From JANPCX01 sp050916095 (lineage in GTDB: Bacteria > Pseudomonadota > Gammaproteobacteria > Burkholderiales > Burkholderiaceae_C): a DNA stretch of 64,000 bases. The first letter of the stretch is position 1. Every line of letters starts with the position of its first letter. This document shows positions 32,249 through 40,920 of the stretch, piece after piece. Below the pieces are notes generated by a model that made no database searches, was not told the DNA's origin, and saw nothing but the letters and a program-made list of their open reading frames with translations. The position numbers and the translations under genes are program-made. Where the stretch lies: positions 2,232,001 to 2,296,000 of the forward strand of contig CP050901.1 of NCBI GenBank assembly GCA_050916095.1. Direction: 5' to 3'.

Positions 32249-33232
32249 TCAGTTCACCGCACGTGAGCCAGGTGCTTGACTGCTCGGCGGCACAAAAAGT
32301 TCAGCTGCATCCACGGCATCAAACAAATAATGTTGGCCGCAGAACTCGCACCCAATATCAACGCGGCCTTGTTCTTCCAAGATGCTTTCAACCTCTTGAA
32401 CACCCAAACTGCGCAGCATGTGGCCCACACGTTCGCGTGAGCAGGTGCATGCAAAACGCGGTGCATTCGGGCCGGTTTGGGGTTCAAAACGCAGCAGAGG
32501 CTCCTCCCAGAACAGGCGGTGCAGGACGGTATCGGCATCCAGGGACAGCAACTCTTCAGGTGTGAGCGTGGCGGCCAAATGCGCGATGCGGTTGTATGCT
32601 TCGTTCACGCCAATGTCATCTTCATTTCGTGCGCCGCCAATGTTGCCCTTGCCTTCCACCGGCAGGCGCTGAATCAAGAGGCCCGCAGCCACTTGGTCGT
32701 TGGCCGCCAGAATGAGTTTGGTGTCGAGCTGCTCGGATTGCAGCATGTAGTGCTCCAGCACCTCACTCAAGCGCTGCAAGGGCTCGCGTTGGTCACCATG
32801 CAAGGGCACCACCCCTTGGTAGGGGGTTTGACCAGGCAATTTGTCTTTGGGATCGAGCGTGATGGCGCAGCGGCCCTTGCCGCTCACGTTCAGCATGGCT
32901 TCCACTTGCGCCCCTGGCGTGACCTCGCCTGCCACGGTGGCCGTGACGCGAAAGGCCAAATCGGACTGAACCTCGGCCACAGCCAATTTCACTGGGCCAT
33001 CACCATGCATTTGCAGCACCAAGGCACCGTTGAATTTGATGTTGGCTTGCATCAAGACACCCGCCGCTGCCATCTCACCCAGCAAGGCCCTCACAGGCTC
33101 TGGGAAGGGGCCGGTGGCATTCGCGCCCTGCCCTTGCCTGCGCTTGAGCACCTCTTGCCAACCGTCGGTCAGGCGCACCAGCATGCCGCGCACTGGCAGG
33201 CCATCGAAAATGAATTTATGGAGTTCGCTCAA
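32249..33232 (-). CDS. hslO: Hsp33 redox-regulated chaperone
   Basis: A cytosolic holdase chaperone activated by oxidation and unfolding; 327 residues. The C-terminal redox switch shows the paired zinc cysteines CTCS and CEFC (C-x-C ... C-x-x-C). The N-terminal domain includes the RVTATVAGEVTPGAQ region. The start is a TTG at 33232 with an AAAGAAAG ribosome binding stretch partly contributed by the adjacent mobile element; no upstream ATG fits. The gene is bracketed by two palindromic elements of the same family (copies B and C). Confidence 0.93.
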   Translation of the reverse strand: MSELHKFIFDGLPVRGMLVRLTDGWQEVLKRRQGQGANATGPFPEPVRALLGEMAAAGVLMQANIKFNGALVLQMHGDGPVKLAVAEVQSDLAFRVTATVAGEVTPGAQVEAMLNVSGKGRCAITLDPKDKLPGQTPYQGVVPLHGDQREPLQRLSEVLEHYMLQSEQLDTKLILAANDQVAAGLLIQRLPVEGKGNIGGARNEDDIGVNEAYNRIAHLAATLTPEELLSLDADTVLHRLFWEEPLLRFEPQTGPNAPRFACTCSRERVGHMLRSLGVQEVESILEEQGRVDIGCEFCGQHYLFDAVDAAELFVPPSSQAPGSRAVN

Positions 33233-33244
33233 AGGGCTTTCTTT

Positions 33245-33433
33245 CTATTGATGTTTTCTAACCTCATGACAAACCACCTTCCGTTCGCCCTGCGGTTCTA
33301 TGGATTTTGTCAACATAGCTATCGGCTTCGATGTACCGAGGGCCGCGCCGGCTTCGACAGGTCCTGTCCTGAGCTCCGTCGAAGGATCAGCCCGAACGGT
33401 ACGTGTCGTCATGTTTTTTGGAAACCTGAATAA
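33245..33433. repeat. CTATTGA-family palindromic element, copy C
   Basis: Begins CTATTGATGTTTTC and ends with the inverse-type GGAAACCTGAATAAA; the core (33281-33399) is longer than in the other copies and contains about 50 extra bases. It ends 12 bases before the hslO start on the minus strand, so it supplies the promoter or leader DNA of hslO, and lies after the telA stop (33471), where it may act as terminator. Confidence 0.65.
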
Positions 33434-33470
33434 ACCAAACGAACGTGGTGGTCAGTCATCATAGGAAACA

Positions 33471-34703
33471 TCACAACGCCACCGGCCCCGCATCTTTCGC
33501 CCCCACCACCTGCCGGGCCTGCTGTTGGCGCACGCGGTCAATGTATTGCTCACTGCGGGCGAGTTGCTCTTGCATGATGACGTTGTTCTGGCCCATGGCG
33601 GTGATGGCTTGGCTGCGGAAGGTGTCCATGGCGTCCATGGCCTGGTAGGTTTGGTCGAACATCTCTTTGATCTTGTCAATGCCCAGCATCGGGTTACTGG
33701 CAAAGTTGCCGGTGGCTTCCACGTGTTGGTTCAACTGTTTGCCGGTTTGGGTGATGAGATCGCCAATGGTTGCATTCACACCTTGCAGCATCTCCATCAC
33801 CTGGATTTGGTTGCCGGTGGCACGGGCCACGGTTTGCGCCACGGCCAGGGCACTCATGCCGGTGGTGGCCACGCGAGAGCAGCCATTCATCATTTCACGG
33901 CCAGTTTTTTTGAGCACATCCAGCGCCAAGTAGCCGTTCACGCACACAGCTTGCTGGGTTTGAATGTCGGCCAGATTTTGGCGGGCATAAAAGAGCACCT
34001 CTTGCTCCAGGGCCTTGGCGCGGATGGGGTCGGTGGCTTTGAGGGCGTTGACCTTGTCGGCCAACTGGTTGTCCAGGGTGCGGGCAAAGTGGATGGCGGC
34101 TGAGAGCTGCTGCATGGCGTCCCACAACTTGCCACGTGTGGCTTCGATGTCGGCCACGTCGCGCTGCACATCGTCGCGTGCGGCATAGAGCTGGTTCATG
34201 GCCTGGCTGAGTTGGTTGGAGGCGCTTTGGTACTTGCGAAAGTACGCTTGCAGTTTGTTGCCGTAAGGAATCAGACCAAAGAGTTTGTTGGGCTGGAGCA
34301 AGTCGCCGTCTTTGCCCGGGTTGAGTTCATCCAGTTGCCCACGAATGGCGGCGATGGCTTTGTAGGCCGGGCTGTCTTCGGCACCCACGAAGTTGCGCTG
34401 CAAAAGCTGGCCTTGCATCAGGCTGGCGGCAGTGGACACCTCTTGTCGGCCCAAAGCGAAAGCGCTGTCGAGTTTGGCTTTGAAGGCATCGCTGTTGACG
34501 TCTTCTTGCATCAAGGCGTCGATGAAACGGCCCACCTGATCTTCCACCTTGTTTTGCAGGTCGGGCTTGAGCGGCACCGCACCCACACTGGTTTCCACTG
34601 GAAGCGGCGTGATGACTTCAGGCGGGGTGAGCGCAAAGCCGGTGACTGCGTTCGAGCTTGAAGTGCCGGTTGCCGTGGTCATCCCGGGGTTGGTCGAAGA
34701 CAT
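33471..34703 (-). CDS. telA: TelA/KlaA family toxic-anion resistance protein
   Basis: A soluble, mostly helical protein of 410 residues, typical for TelA. Family text is clear (LIPYGNKLQAYFRKYQSA, NQLYAARDDVQRDVADIE, ARTLDNQLADKVNALKATDP, GYLALDVLKKTGREMM, GNQIQVMEMLQGVNATI). TelA proteins are linked to tellurite, bacteriocin and other envelope stresses, but their mechanism is not established. The ATG follows the TGA of the XpaC-like gene with no gap (TGAATG), so they are coupled. Confidence 0.9.
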   Translation of the reverse strand: MSSTNPGMTTATGTSSSNAVTGFALTPPEVITPLPVETSVGAVPLKPDLQNKVEDQVGRFIDALMQEDVNSDAFKAKLDSAFALGRQEVSTAASLMQGQLLQRNFVGAEDSPAYKAIAAIRGQLDELNPGKDGDLLQPNKLFGLIPYGNKLQAYFRKYQSASNQLSQAMNQLYAARDDVQRDVADIEATRGKLWDAMQQLSAAIHFARTLDNQLADKVNALKATDPIRAKALEQEVLFYARQNLADIQTQQAVCVNGYLALDVLKKTGREMMNGCSRVATTGMSALAVAQTVARATGNQIQVMEMLQGVNATIGDLITQTGKQLNQHVEATGNFASNPMLGIDKIKEMFDQTYQAMDAMDTFRSQAITAMGQNNVIMQEQLARSEQYIDRVRQQQARQVVGAKDAGPVAL

Positions 34704-35417
34704 TCAAGACTCCTTGGAGGTTGGGGACGACGCTGCGGTCGAAGATGGGGCCAATGACGGCGCAGACAAGACACTGCGATGGCCAAATTTGTCGTGGAGA
34801 AACTGAGAGTGGCTCAAGAATGCATGCGCGTCTTGGCTGGCCAGGTCGTCGGCCAGTTGTTTCACCTTGGTTTGCAACTCACTGAGTGTGTCGCGGAACG
34901 TGTCTTGCGCGGTTTTGCCGTTTTGCAAAACGCGGCTGCCGGCGTACTGAGGCGGAATGGACAAATAAGTTTTCAAAGCTTCGGGCAAATACGAGATGGC
35001 AATGTGTCGCGCGTGAAAACTTTCTTGCAGCGACAGCGCGCCTTTGCTGCGCTCCCATTGCGCGAGCAAGGCCTCCAGGTCAGCGCACAGACCCAGCACC
35101 TGGGCTTGCAAACTGGCAGGCAGGCGGTTGTCGGGGTTGTATTGCACCAGGCCGCGCACGCCGCCCAAGGCCCGATTCATGGCTTCACGCGCATCGCCTT
35201 CATCTTTGAACTCCAGCGTTTCCCATTCAGGGGCCGACAGGCTCGGCCACCCCAACCATAAACCGGCCACCGCAAACCCGGCCGCATAGCCGATGGCGGC
35301 AACCCCCACACCCATGGTGCCCAGCCAGCCCAGGCCTTGCAGCACTAATACAGCGGTGGCCACGGCCAGGCCGCACCAGTTGGCGGGATGGGTGAGGAGG
35401 CGGGTGAGGCGGTTCAT
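34704..35417 (-). CDS. XpaC-like membrane protein, TelA partner
   Basis: A protein of 237 residues. Two hydrophobic helices near the N-terminus (residues about 14-60) are followed by a long helical region (EAMNRALGGVRGLVQYNPDN; YLSIPPQYAGSRV) and a Ser/Ala-rich tail. Size, topology and position before telA match the XpaC/5-bromo-4-chloroindolyl-phosphate-hydrolysis family that regularly accompanies TelA. The ATG at 35417 overlaps the stop of the upstream nuclease-like gene (ATGA). Confidence 0.75.
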   Translation of the reverse strand: MNRLTRLLTHPANWCGLAVATAVLVLQGLGWLGTMGVGVAAIGYAAGFAVAGLWLGWPSLSAPEWETLEFKDEGDAREAMNRALGGVRGLVQYNPDNRLPASLQAQVLGLCADLEALLAQWERSKGALSLQESFHARHIAISYLPEALKTYLSIPPQYAGSRVLQNGKTAQDTFRDTLSELQTKVKQLADDLASQDAHAFLSHSQFLHDKFGHRSVLSAPSLAPSSTAASSPTSKES

Positions 35418-35893
35418 TCTTGACGTAGTAGGTGCCAAGCGTCTCGGTACGTTAGCCAGGTCGGCCACATTGCTCGATGATGGCTTCCATAGCCCTTGAC
35501 CATGACACTAAAGGTATTTGGATCTTTACTCTTCTCGATCCAGTAGGGGTCGTGAATCGACAGCGCATCCTCGCGCGCAACTTCTGCCGGAATGATGAGC
35601 AGACCGTAGGATGAGAGCGCTAGCGCTTCAATTTTCCCTCCAAGCGTTGGAATGAACGCGAAGACAAAGTTGCCCGAACTTAGACCAAGCACAGACCTCC
35701 TGGAGCCAAGGCGGACATGCTGCTTCTCTCTTGACACCTTCACCGACACCTTGAAGCTCACGCTGCCTCGAGTCACCTCAATGTCATAGGTCTTCGCGTT
35801 AACAGGGAGAAGCGTGGCTGTAAAGCCGCGAGCGCGAAGCAGCTCACAGGCATGCGCTTCCCCTTCGTCGCCAAGTTCTTTTGATGTCAACAT
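35414..35893 (-). CDS. PD-(D/E)XK-like protein coupled to xpaC-telA (putative)
   Basis: An unassigned protein of 159 residues. Its start (KELGDEGEAHACELLRARGF) followed by YDIEV and VSVKVS about 10-15 residues later resembles the E...D...xxK layout of small PD-(D/E)XK nuclease folds; this is a pattern match only. The gene overlaps the XpaC-like gene by four bases and starts 15 bases after the toxin gene, so it is the first of a tightly coupled trio with XpaC and TelA. Confidence 0.5.
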   Translation of the reverse strand: MLTSKELGDEGEAHACELLRARGFTATLLPVNAKTYDIEVTRGSVSFKVSVKVSREKQHVRLGSRRSVLGLSSGNFVFAFIPTLGGKIEALALSSYGLLIIPAEVAREDALSIHDPYWIEKSKDPNTFSVMVKGYGSHHRAMWPTWLTYRDAWHLLRQE

Positions 35894-35907
35894 CGTGTAC
35901 GGCTTGC

Positions 35908-36168
35908 TTAACCGATAAGTTTGTCGTACTCACCATGAGTACCAACCCAGAACCAATGCACACCGCCATCCACCGGAATGCCCAATGCTCTGTAGTACAG
36001 CCCTACCCGGACGCTGTGGAATCGGCCCTTACCAATGGATTTGAAGTGCAAAGAAGGATGAGACGGGTCTTCCTTCAACAGCGCATAGTTTCTGTGCGCA
36101 AGCGCCTGCACCTCGGCAGGCAGTGCCTCCAAGCACTGCCAAAAGCGTGCCGATGCCGTGTGTTTCAA
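35908..36168 (-). CDS. RelE/ParE-type toxin
   Basis: A protein of 86 residues with the RelE/ParE superfamily pattern: LKHTASARFWQCLEALPAEV, then HPSLHFKSIG and a C-terminal VHWFWVGTHGEYDKLI. Relatives cleave ribosome-bound mRNA or act on gyrase; which applies here is unknown. No ATG is suitable: a TTG at 36168 overlaps the antitoxin stop (TTGA), a classic coupled arrangement. The frame is open further upstream but only within the antitoxin gene. Confidence 0.8.
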   Translation of the reverse strand: MKHTASARFWQCLEALPAEVQALAHRNYALLKEDPSHPSLHFKSIGKGRFHSVRVGLYYRALGIPVDGGVHWFWVGTHGEYDKLIG

Positions 36169-36365
36169 AGTGGGCGCGCCGAATCTGCACGGTGGTCGGC
36201 AAGGGCTTCCGCCGCCAGAGCGTCCAGCTTGCCCGCGTTCGCATCGTGTTCGATTTGCGCGTCCCAACTGGCAGCGTCGAACTCGGCGAACCAACGGCGG
36301 AATTCGGCCAACTCCGAGGGGGGCAAGGCTTCCACCGCTTTTTCGATTGAATGAATGTCACCCAT
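36165..36365 (-). CDS. antitoxin of the RelE-type module
   Basis: A small acidic protein of 66 residues (MGDIHSIEKAVEALPPSELA ... FDAASWDAQIEHD ... LDALAAEALADHRA). This pattern recurs directly upstream of RelE/ParE-like toxins in many proteobacteria. It should bind and neutralise the downstream toxin and repress its own promoter. The ATG at 36365 fits; longer options read into unrelated sequence. Confidence 0.8.
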   Translation of the reverse strand: MGDIHSIEKAVEALPPSELAEFRRWFAEFDAASWDAQIEHDANAGKLDALAAEALADHRADSARPL

Positions 36366-36438
36366 GTTCGTGCTCCAAGGCGTCTCAATTGAACGGCTGC
36401 AAGTATGCGGCAACGCCGAGGCCGTGAACAAGTTCTCC

Positions 36439-36537
36439 CGTCATTCCCGCGAAGGCGGGAATCCAGGCAGTGCGGCGAGGGAAGGCGATGGGTGCATAGG
36501 CCACCACCGACTGGATTCCCGCCTTCGCGGGAATGAC
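36439..36537. repeat. inverted pair of GTCATTCCCGC repeats
   Basis: CGTCATTCCCGCGAAGGCGG (left) and its exact inverse (right) enclose about 43 bases; the arms match over 28 bases. This is the same repeat type as at 27831-27932. It separates the VWA gene from the toxin-antitoxin module and may terminate the VWA transcript. Confidence 0.8.
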
Positions 36538-36566
36538 GCGGGGTGGGTTGTTGTGAGCTGCGTTCA

Positions 36567-38229
36567 TCACTGATACGCCCGAATATCCTTGAACACCGCA
36601 TAGAGCGCCGTCTTACGCGCATCAAACACCTTACCGCTGGTGATTTGCACCAAACGTTTGAGGTCAGCTTCTTTGGCTTCGCCGAAGAGCACCATGAAGA
36701 CGGGGATGGCGCGCACGTCTTCCGGTAGTTGGTTGTAGCTGCGCTCGAAGGCGGCCAGGTCGCGGCCCATGGTGTTTTCGCCATCGGTGAAGGCCACGAC
36801 CGAGTACTGGTACTGCGGGTTTTTCTTGCGCTGCTCCAGGCTGTGGGTCAGTGCAGCCAGCACGCTGTCGTACAAAGCGGTGCCGCCCGTCATGTTGAGC
36901 GAGTCGGCGTATTGGCGCACCTGGGCCAGCACTTGTTGTTTGGCGTCGGAGTCTGCTTGTTGTTGCACCCCTTTGCCAGTGCGCTGGCCTGCAGGTACTT
37001 CAAAGGCGGTGATTTGGCCCGGCATGTCGGAGAACGGCAGCATCCAAACCCGTTCGCGGTTGGTGAGTTTGGCCAGGCGGCCGGTGAGTGAGTTGTCGAT
37101 GCCTGAGATGTAGTGGATGGCCTCGATGAGTTGATCGCGACGGCGGTCGCGCATCATGCTGCCGCTGGTGTCCAGAACAAAAGTGGAGGCGATGGGGCGG
37201 CGGAATTCGTTGAGGTAGGCGTCGATCAAACCGTCGGACAAAGCGCGGTCGGGGGAAAACGGCAGCTCCACGCGCATGGCACCGCCGGGGAATAGATCGG
37301 CGACAGCGGCAGCCACCTCGGGGTTCACTGGGCGGCGCAGGGTTTGGCGGGCGAGCCAGGTTTGGGCCTCAGGGCCTTTGAGGTAGGCCACCACCTTGAG
37401 GTAGTCCTCGCGCCGGCCTTCTTGCAGCAGCATGAAGGGGTAGTCGGCCGTGGCCACGCCTTCGTGGGGGTAGACCAAGGCGAGTTTTTCGCTGAGTTTG
37501 CCGCTGCTGTTGAGCGACAGCAGCCAGCTTTCATAGTTGATGAAGGTATTGACCTGCCGACCTTGTTGCTCGATGAACTTCTCGGACAAATAGGTGGAGT
37601 TATCGCCCGGCAGTTTGTAGCCCTTCAAGAAATTCGCAATGGCGCTGCGGTCGACATCTTGCGCCGTCAGGGCCTCGGCCCTTGTTGCTGGCCGCCGCCA
37701 CCACGCCCATCAAGGCCATGAAACCCTGGTTGGAGGTGGCAGGGTTGGACAAGGCGTAGGTGATCTTGCCCGACGCCGCCGCTTGCGTGATGGTGCGCCA
37801 GGTGACTTGTTCGGCGACTTTGGGATCATCCCAGCCCAATTGTTTGGCCACCGACTGACTCACACCCAGGGTGATGGGCGAGAGCATGATTTTTTCTTGC
37901 AGCTTGACGCGGGCTTGCCCCTGCGGGTCGCTCAACAGGTATTTGGCATTGGCAAACCAGGCGGCTTGCGCGTCGGTTTTGCCGGTCAGCACCGCCTCGG
38001 TGCTTTCCATGGTGCCGCCATAGGTGAAGCGCAGTTTCACGCCGATGGCTTTTTCCACCATGGCCTCGAGGGGTTGCGCATCGCGCAGATCGCTGGTGGC
38101 CAGTACTTTGAAAACGGCAGCATCCGCGGCTTGTGCCGCAGCCGGTTTGCTGGCTTCTTCTTTGCTGCAAGCGGTCAGTATCAACAGACTTGCCAGCAAC
38201 AAAGACTTGAACGGGGTGATCGTTTTCAT
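36567..38229 (-). pseudogene. lipoprotein with binding-protein domain and VWA domain, one frameshift
   Basis: Two frames form one protein of about 553 residues. The first (38229 to about 37685) has a signal peptide with lipobox (ILTAC) and a periplasmic-binding-like domain (KVLATSDLRDAQPLEAMVEK). The second (about 37685 to 36567) continues that domain and ends in a von Willebrand A domain with an intact metal site: DTSGS, the Thr in TGGTALYD and the Asp in FTDGEN. The join is near an AAGGG run at 37678-37690 and needs one base removed. The start overlaps the upstream gene (ATGA). If the shift is an error, this is an exported metal-binding adhesion-type protein in the TelA cluster. Confidence 0.75.
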
Positions 38230-39341
38230 TTCGCCATCTCCTGGGTCACCACATCAATCATTTCGCCCATCAGTTCAAACGACGGCGGGTCAATCACATT
38301 GCCGATGCGCTCTTCCACAGCCAAACCCGTGGGGGCGATGGTTTGCATGAAGACGCCGCTGTCGGCAATACGAAAACCGTACTCCACGGCGAGGCGCTGG
38401 AGTGCCGGGTCGCTTGCCAGCAGATCGGCCAAGGCGCGTGCCCTTGCATTGGTAGCCACAAACACTTGTTTGTTGAGGATGGTGGGCTGTGGGTAGACCA
38501 AAACCATGTCGGCACCCAGTGACTTCTTGGCCAAAGCATGGGCCACCATTTGGTATTCGTAAATGAAGGCCAGCGGTGTTTTGCCGGGGCCCAAGGTGAG
38601 GTAATCGTCAAAGTTGCCGTTGACGTAGTTTTCTTGGTAACCCTGGCGTTTGAATAGCTCTGCGAGCTTGGTTGAAAGCGCCAGGGCGGCGGCGCGGTCG
38701 CTCACCACATCGCCATTCAAGGCATAACTCGTCAACGCCAAATACATGGCGGCCGAATTGCTGCGGCGTATGTCCGTAGTGGACACCAGCACGCTGCGCG
38801 ATACGTTGTAGCTTTGCGCACCCTGCAATTCATTCCACCTTTTTTTGGCTAACATCAAGTTGGTGAGTTTGGCCATGTCCACGCCATAGGTGCGTTCACC
38901 TGTTTTTTTGGCGACGCCATTGGCCACAAGCACCTGGGCCACGGGAGACCAACTGGCGATCACCAAAGGGGAGTAGAACGGTGAACTGGGCGTGACGGTG
39001 AGACTGGCCTTACGCGCCGCCTCCCCAATCTGGTTTCCAGCCACAACACCCGAGGCAAAGAAAAAATCGGGCATGGCACCAGCGACAACCTTGGACGCCA
39101 TGTCGCGGCTCCCCACCCGCGCCACATTCACCGGCAGGCGTTTGTCGGCCAGTATTTTTTGCACCCGTTCGTCTTTGAAGTAGGCCTCGACATCAACCGA
39201 AATCAAGCCCTTCAATGCCTCGGTAGACGCCACCTCCTGCTGTTCAACCACGCCCTTTTGCTGACGCAGGGCAAAAAACAAAGCTGCGCCGAACAAAGCC
39301 AGCAGCACCAAGGTCAGAACAATCTTTTTCAGTTGTGGCAT
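38226..39341 (-). CDS. membrane-anchored periplasmic-binding-protein-like protein
   Basis: A protein of 371 residues with an uncleaved-looking N-terminal membrane helix (KKIVLTLVLLALFGAALFFA). The rest looks like an extracellular solute-binding fold (SVDVEAYFKDERVQKILADK; DFFFASGVVAGNQIGEAARK; PLAFIYEYQMVAHALA; VYPQPTILNKQVFVA). There is no ABC permease or ATPase near, so it is probably not part of a normal importer. It overlaps the VWA lipoprotein gene by four bases; the two probably work together at the periplasmic face of the inner membrane. Confidence 0.65.
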   Translation of the reverse strand: MPQLKKIVLTLVLLALFGAALFFALRQQKGVVEQQEVASTEALKGLISVDVEAYFKDERVQKILADKRLPVNVARVGSRDMASKVVAGAMPDFFFASGVVAGNQIGEAARKASLTVTPSSPFYSPLVIASWSPVAQVLVANGVAKKTGERTYGVDMAKLTNLMLAKKRWNELQGAQSYNVSRSVLVSTTDIRRSNSAAMYLALTSYALNGDVVSDRAAALALSTKLAELFKRQGYQENYVNGNFDDYLTLGPGKTPLAFIYEYQMVAHALAKKSLGADMVLVYPQPTILNKQVFVATNARARALADLLASDPALQRLAVEYGFRIADSGVFMQTIAPTGLAVEERIGNVIDPPSFELMGEMIDVVTQEMAK

Positions 39342-39372
39342 GAATCCTCAGCGCGGCAGTGGACAAACCCCA

Positions 39373-39897
39373 TCATCCCAGCTTTTTCAGGCCAGTTCGG
39401 TAGCGCAGGGCATTCTCCACATAGTGGGCCGAGTTGCGCTTCAACCCCTCAATTTGTTCCGGGCTCAGGGTGCGTATGACCTTGGCTGGTGCACCCACGA
39501 TGAGAGATCCGTCAGGGTATTCCTTGCCCTCGGTGCACAAGGCACCCGCCCCCACCAAGCAGTTTTTACCGATCTTGGCACCGTTGAGCACGATGGCCTG
39601 GATGCCGATGAGGGAACCGTCGCCCACGGTACAGCCATGCAAGGTGGCCTGGTGGCCAATGGTGACGTCTTCTCCAATGACCACGGGGTAGCCCATGTCC
39701 GAGTGCACCACCGCGCCGTCTTGCACATTGCTGCCACGGCCTAAACGCAGTGGCTCGTTGTCGCCGCGCAGCACCGCGCCAAACCACACGCTGCTGTCCT
39801 CGGCCAGTTCCACGAGACCGATCACTTGGGCATCGTCGGCCACCCAGGCGGAAGGTGCCACGGTAGGTACGCGATCGTCAAGTTGGTAAATGGCCAA
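39373..39897 (-). CDS. gamma carbonic anhydrase family protein (YrdA-like)
   Basis: A protein of 174 residues made of left-handed beta-helix hexapeptide repeats (VWFGAVLRGDNEPLRLGRGS; VQDGAVVHSD; GHQATLHGCTVGD). The three His expected to hold a metal in gamma-class carbonic anhydrases are present, but many such proteins have no proven anhydrase activity. The gene is divergent from the DUF455 gene (47 bases apart). Confidence 0.88.
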   Translation of the reverse strand: MAIYQLDDRVPTVAPSAWVADDAQVIGLVELAEDSSVWFGAVLRGDNEPLRLGRGSNVQDGAVVHSDMGYPVVIGEDVTIGHQATLHGCTVGDGSLIGIQAIVLNGAKIGKNCLVGAGALCTEGKEYPDGSLIVGAPAKVIRTLSPEQIEGLKRNSAHYVENALRYRTGLKKLG

Positions 39898-39944
39898 GGT
39901 AGGTCTCCTGTCTTCTTGATGCTGGCAAGCCGATAATTCTACGG

Positions 39945-40784
39945 ATGCCTACCTTTGATGCCGGGTTCAACCCCTCAAACGATCCCGCGCCCCGCAGTTT
40001 GCGCTCGGCCGCGCTGCAAGCACTGTGCGTGAACGATCCGACCGAGAAAGCCGCCGCTGCCCGGCATTTGTACGAGCACCGAAGTGCCCACCACTTGGAT
40101 GTAGACGAATCGCTGGCCGAGCCGCAGGGCATACCTGGCCGCCCTGCGCTGCCTCGCCTGGTCTCACCAAAAGATGTTCCAGCTCGTTCCCCCTTCACGC
40201 CTGAGGGCCGCGCCGCACTGCTGCATTCCATCGCCCACATCGAGTTCAATGCCATCAATCTGGCGCTTGACGCCGTATGGCGCTTCCCTGGCATGCCAGA
40301 GGCCTACTACATGGACTGGCTGCAAGTCGCCAGCGAAGAGGCCCTGCACTTCACACTGCTGCGCGAGCATCTGCAAACCCTCGGTGTTCAGTACGGTGAC
40401 TTTGACGCCCACGACGGCCTGTGGTCCATGACACAAAGCACCGCAGGCGACATCACGGCCCGCATGGCCTTGGTGCCCCGCACCCTGGAGGCACGCGGCC
40501 TGGACGCCACGCCGCCCATCCAGGCCAAACTGCGCCAAGCTGGTGACCAACGCGCGGTGGATATTTTGGACATCATCCTGCGCGACGAGGTGGGCCATGT
40601 GGCCATCGGCAACCACTGGTACCGCTGGCTTTGCGCGCGTGATGGGCTGGACGCCGAAGGGCTCTACCCTGAACTGGTCAAGCGTTACTTTGCGCCCAAG
40701 CAGCGGCCACCGTTTAACCTGGATGCGCGCAGACAAGCGGGGTTCAGCGAGGCGGAGCTGAGTCATTTGCAAGACCGCTCTTAA
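39945..40784 (+). CDS. DUF455 ferritin-like domain protein
   Basis: A protein of 279 residues. The E-x-x-H patterns in AHIEFNAINLALDAVWRF, SEEALHFTLLREHLQ and RDEVGHVAIGNHWY are the expected di-metal carboxylate ligands of a ferritin-like four-helix bundle. The family is related to MiaE-type hydroxylases, but the substrate is unproven. Its TAA stop (40782-40784) is the target duplication of the mobile palindrome that follows directly. Confidence 0.85.
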   Translation: MPTFDAGFNPSNDPAPRSLRSAALQALCVNDPTEKAAAARHLYEHRSAHHLDVDESLAEPQGIPGRPALPRLVSPKDVPARSPFTPEGRAALLHSIAHIEFNAINLALDAVWRFPGMPEAYYMDWLQVASEEALHFTLLREHLQTLGVQYGDFDAHDGLWSMTQSTAGDITARMALVPRTLEARGLDATPPIQAKLRQAGDQRAVDILDIILRDEVGHVAIGNHWYRWLCARDGLDAEGLYPELVKRYFAPKQRPPFNLDARRQAGFSEAELSHLQDRS

Positions 40785-40895
40785 GAGCCGCTAACAAAAC
40801 CGTTCGGGCTGAGCTTGTCGAAGCCAGCGCGTACCTCGGTGCAAGGCCCTTCGACCTCGGGGCGAACGGTGTATGCAGTGTTTTGTTAGCGGCTC
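40785..40895. repeat. 111-bp mobile palindromic element inserted at a TAA stop, copy 2
   Basis: Same element as at 9340-9450 in inverse orientation, with one mismatch over 111 bases. It is bounded by TAA at 40782-40784 (the stop codon of the DUF455 gene) and at 40896-40898. Its near identity to copy 1 implies recent movement. It lies between two convergent genes and could terminate both. Confidence 0.85.
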
Positions 40896-40920
40896 TAAGG
40901 CGGGTCGCTGAACCCGTGGC

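Noticed and set aside
38226..39341. Binding protein of a normal ABC importer
   Set aside because: No permease or ATPase gene is near and the N-terminus looks like a retained membrane helix.
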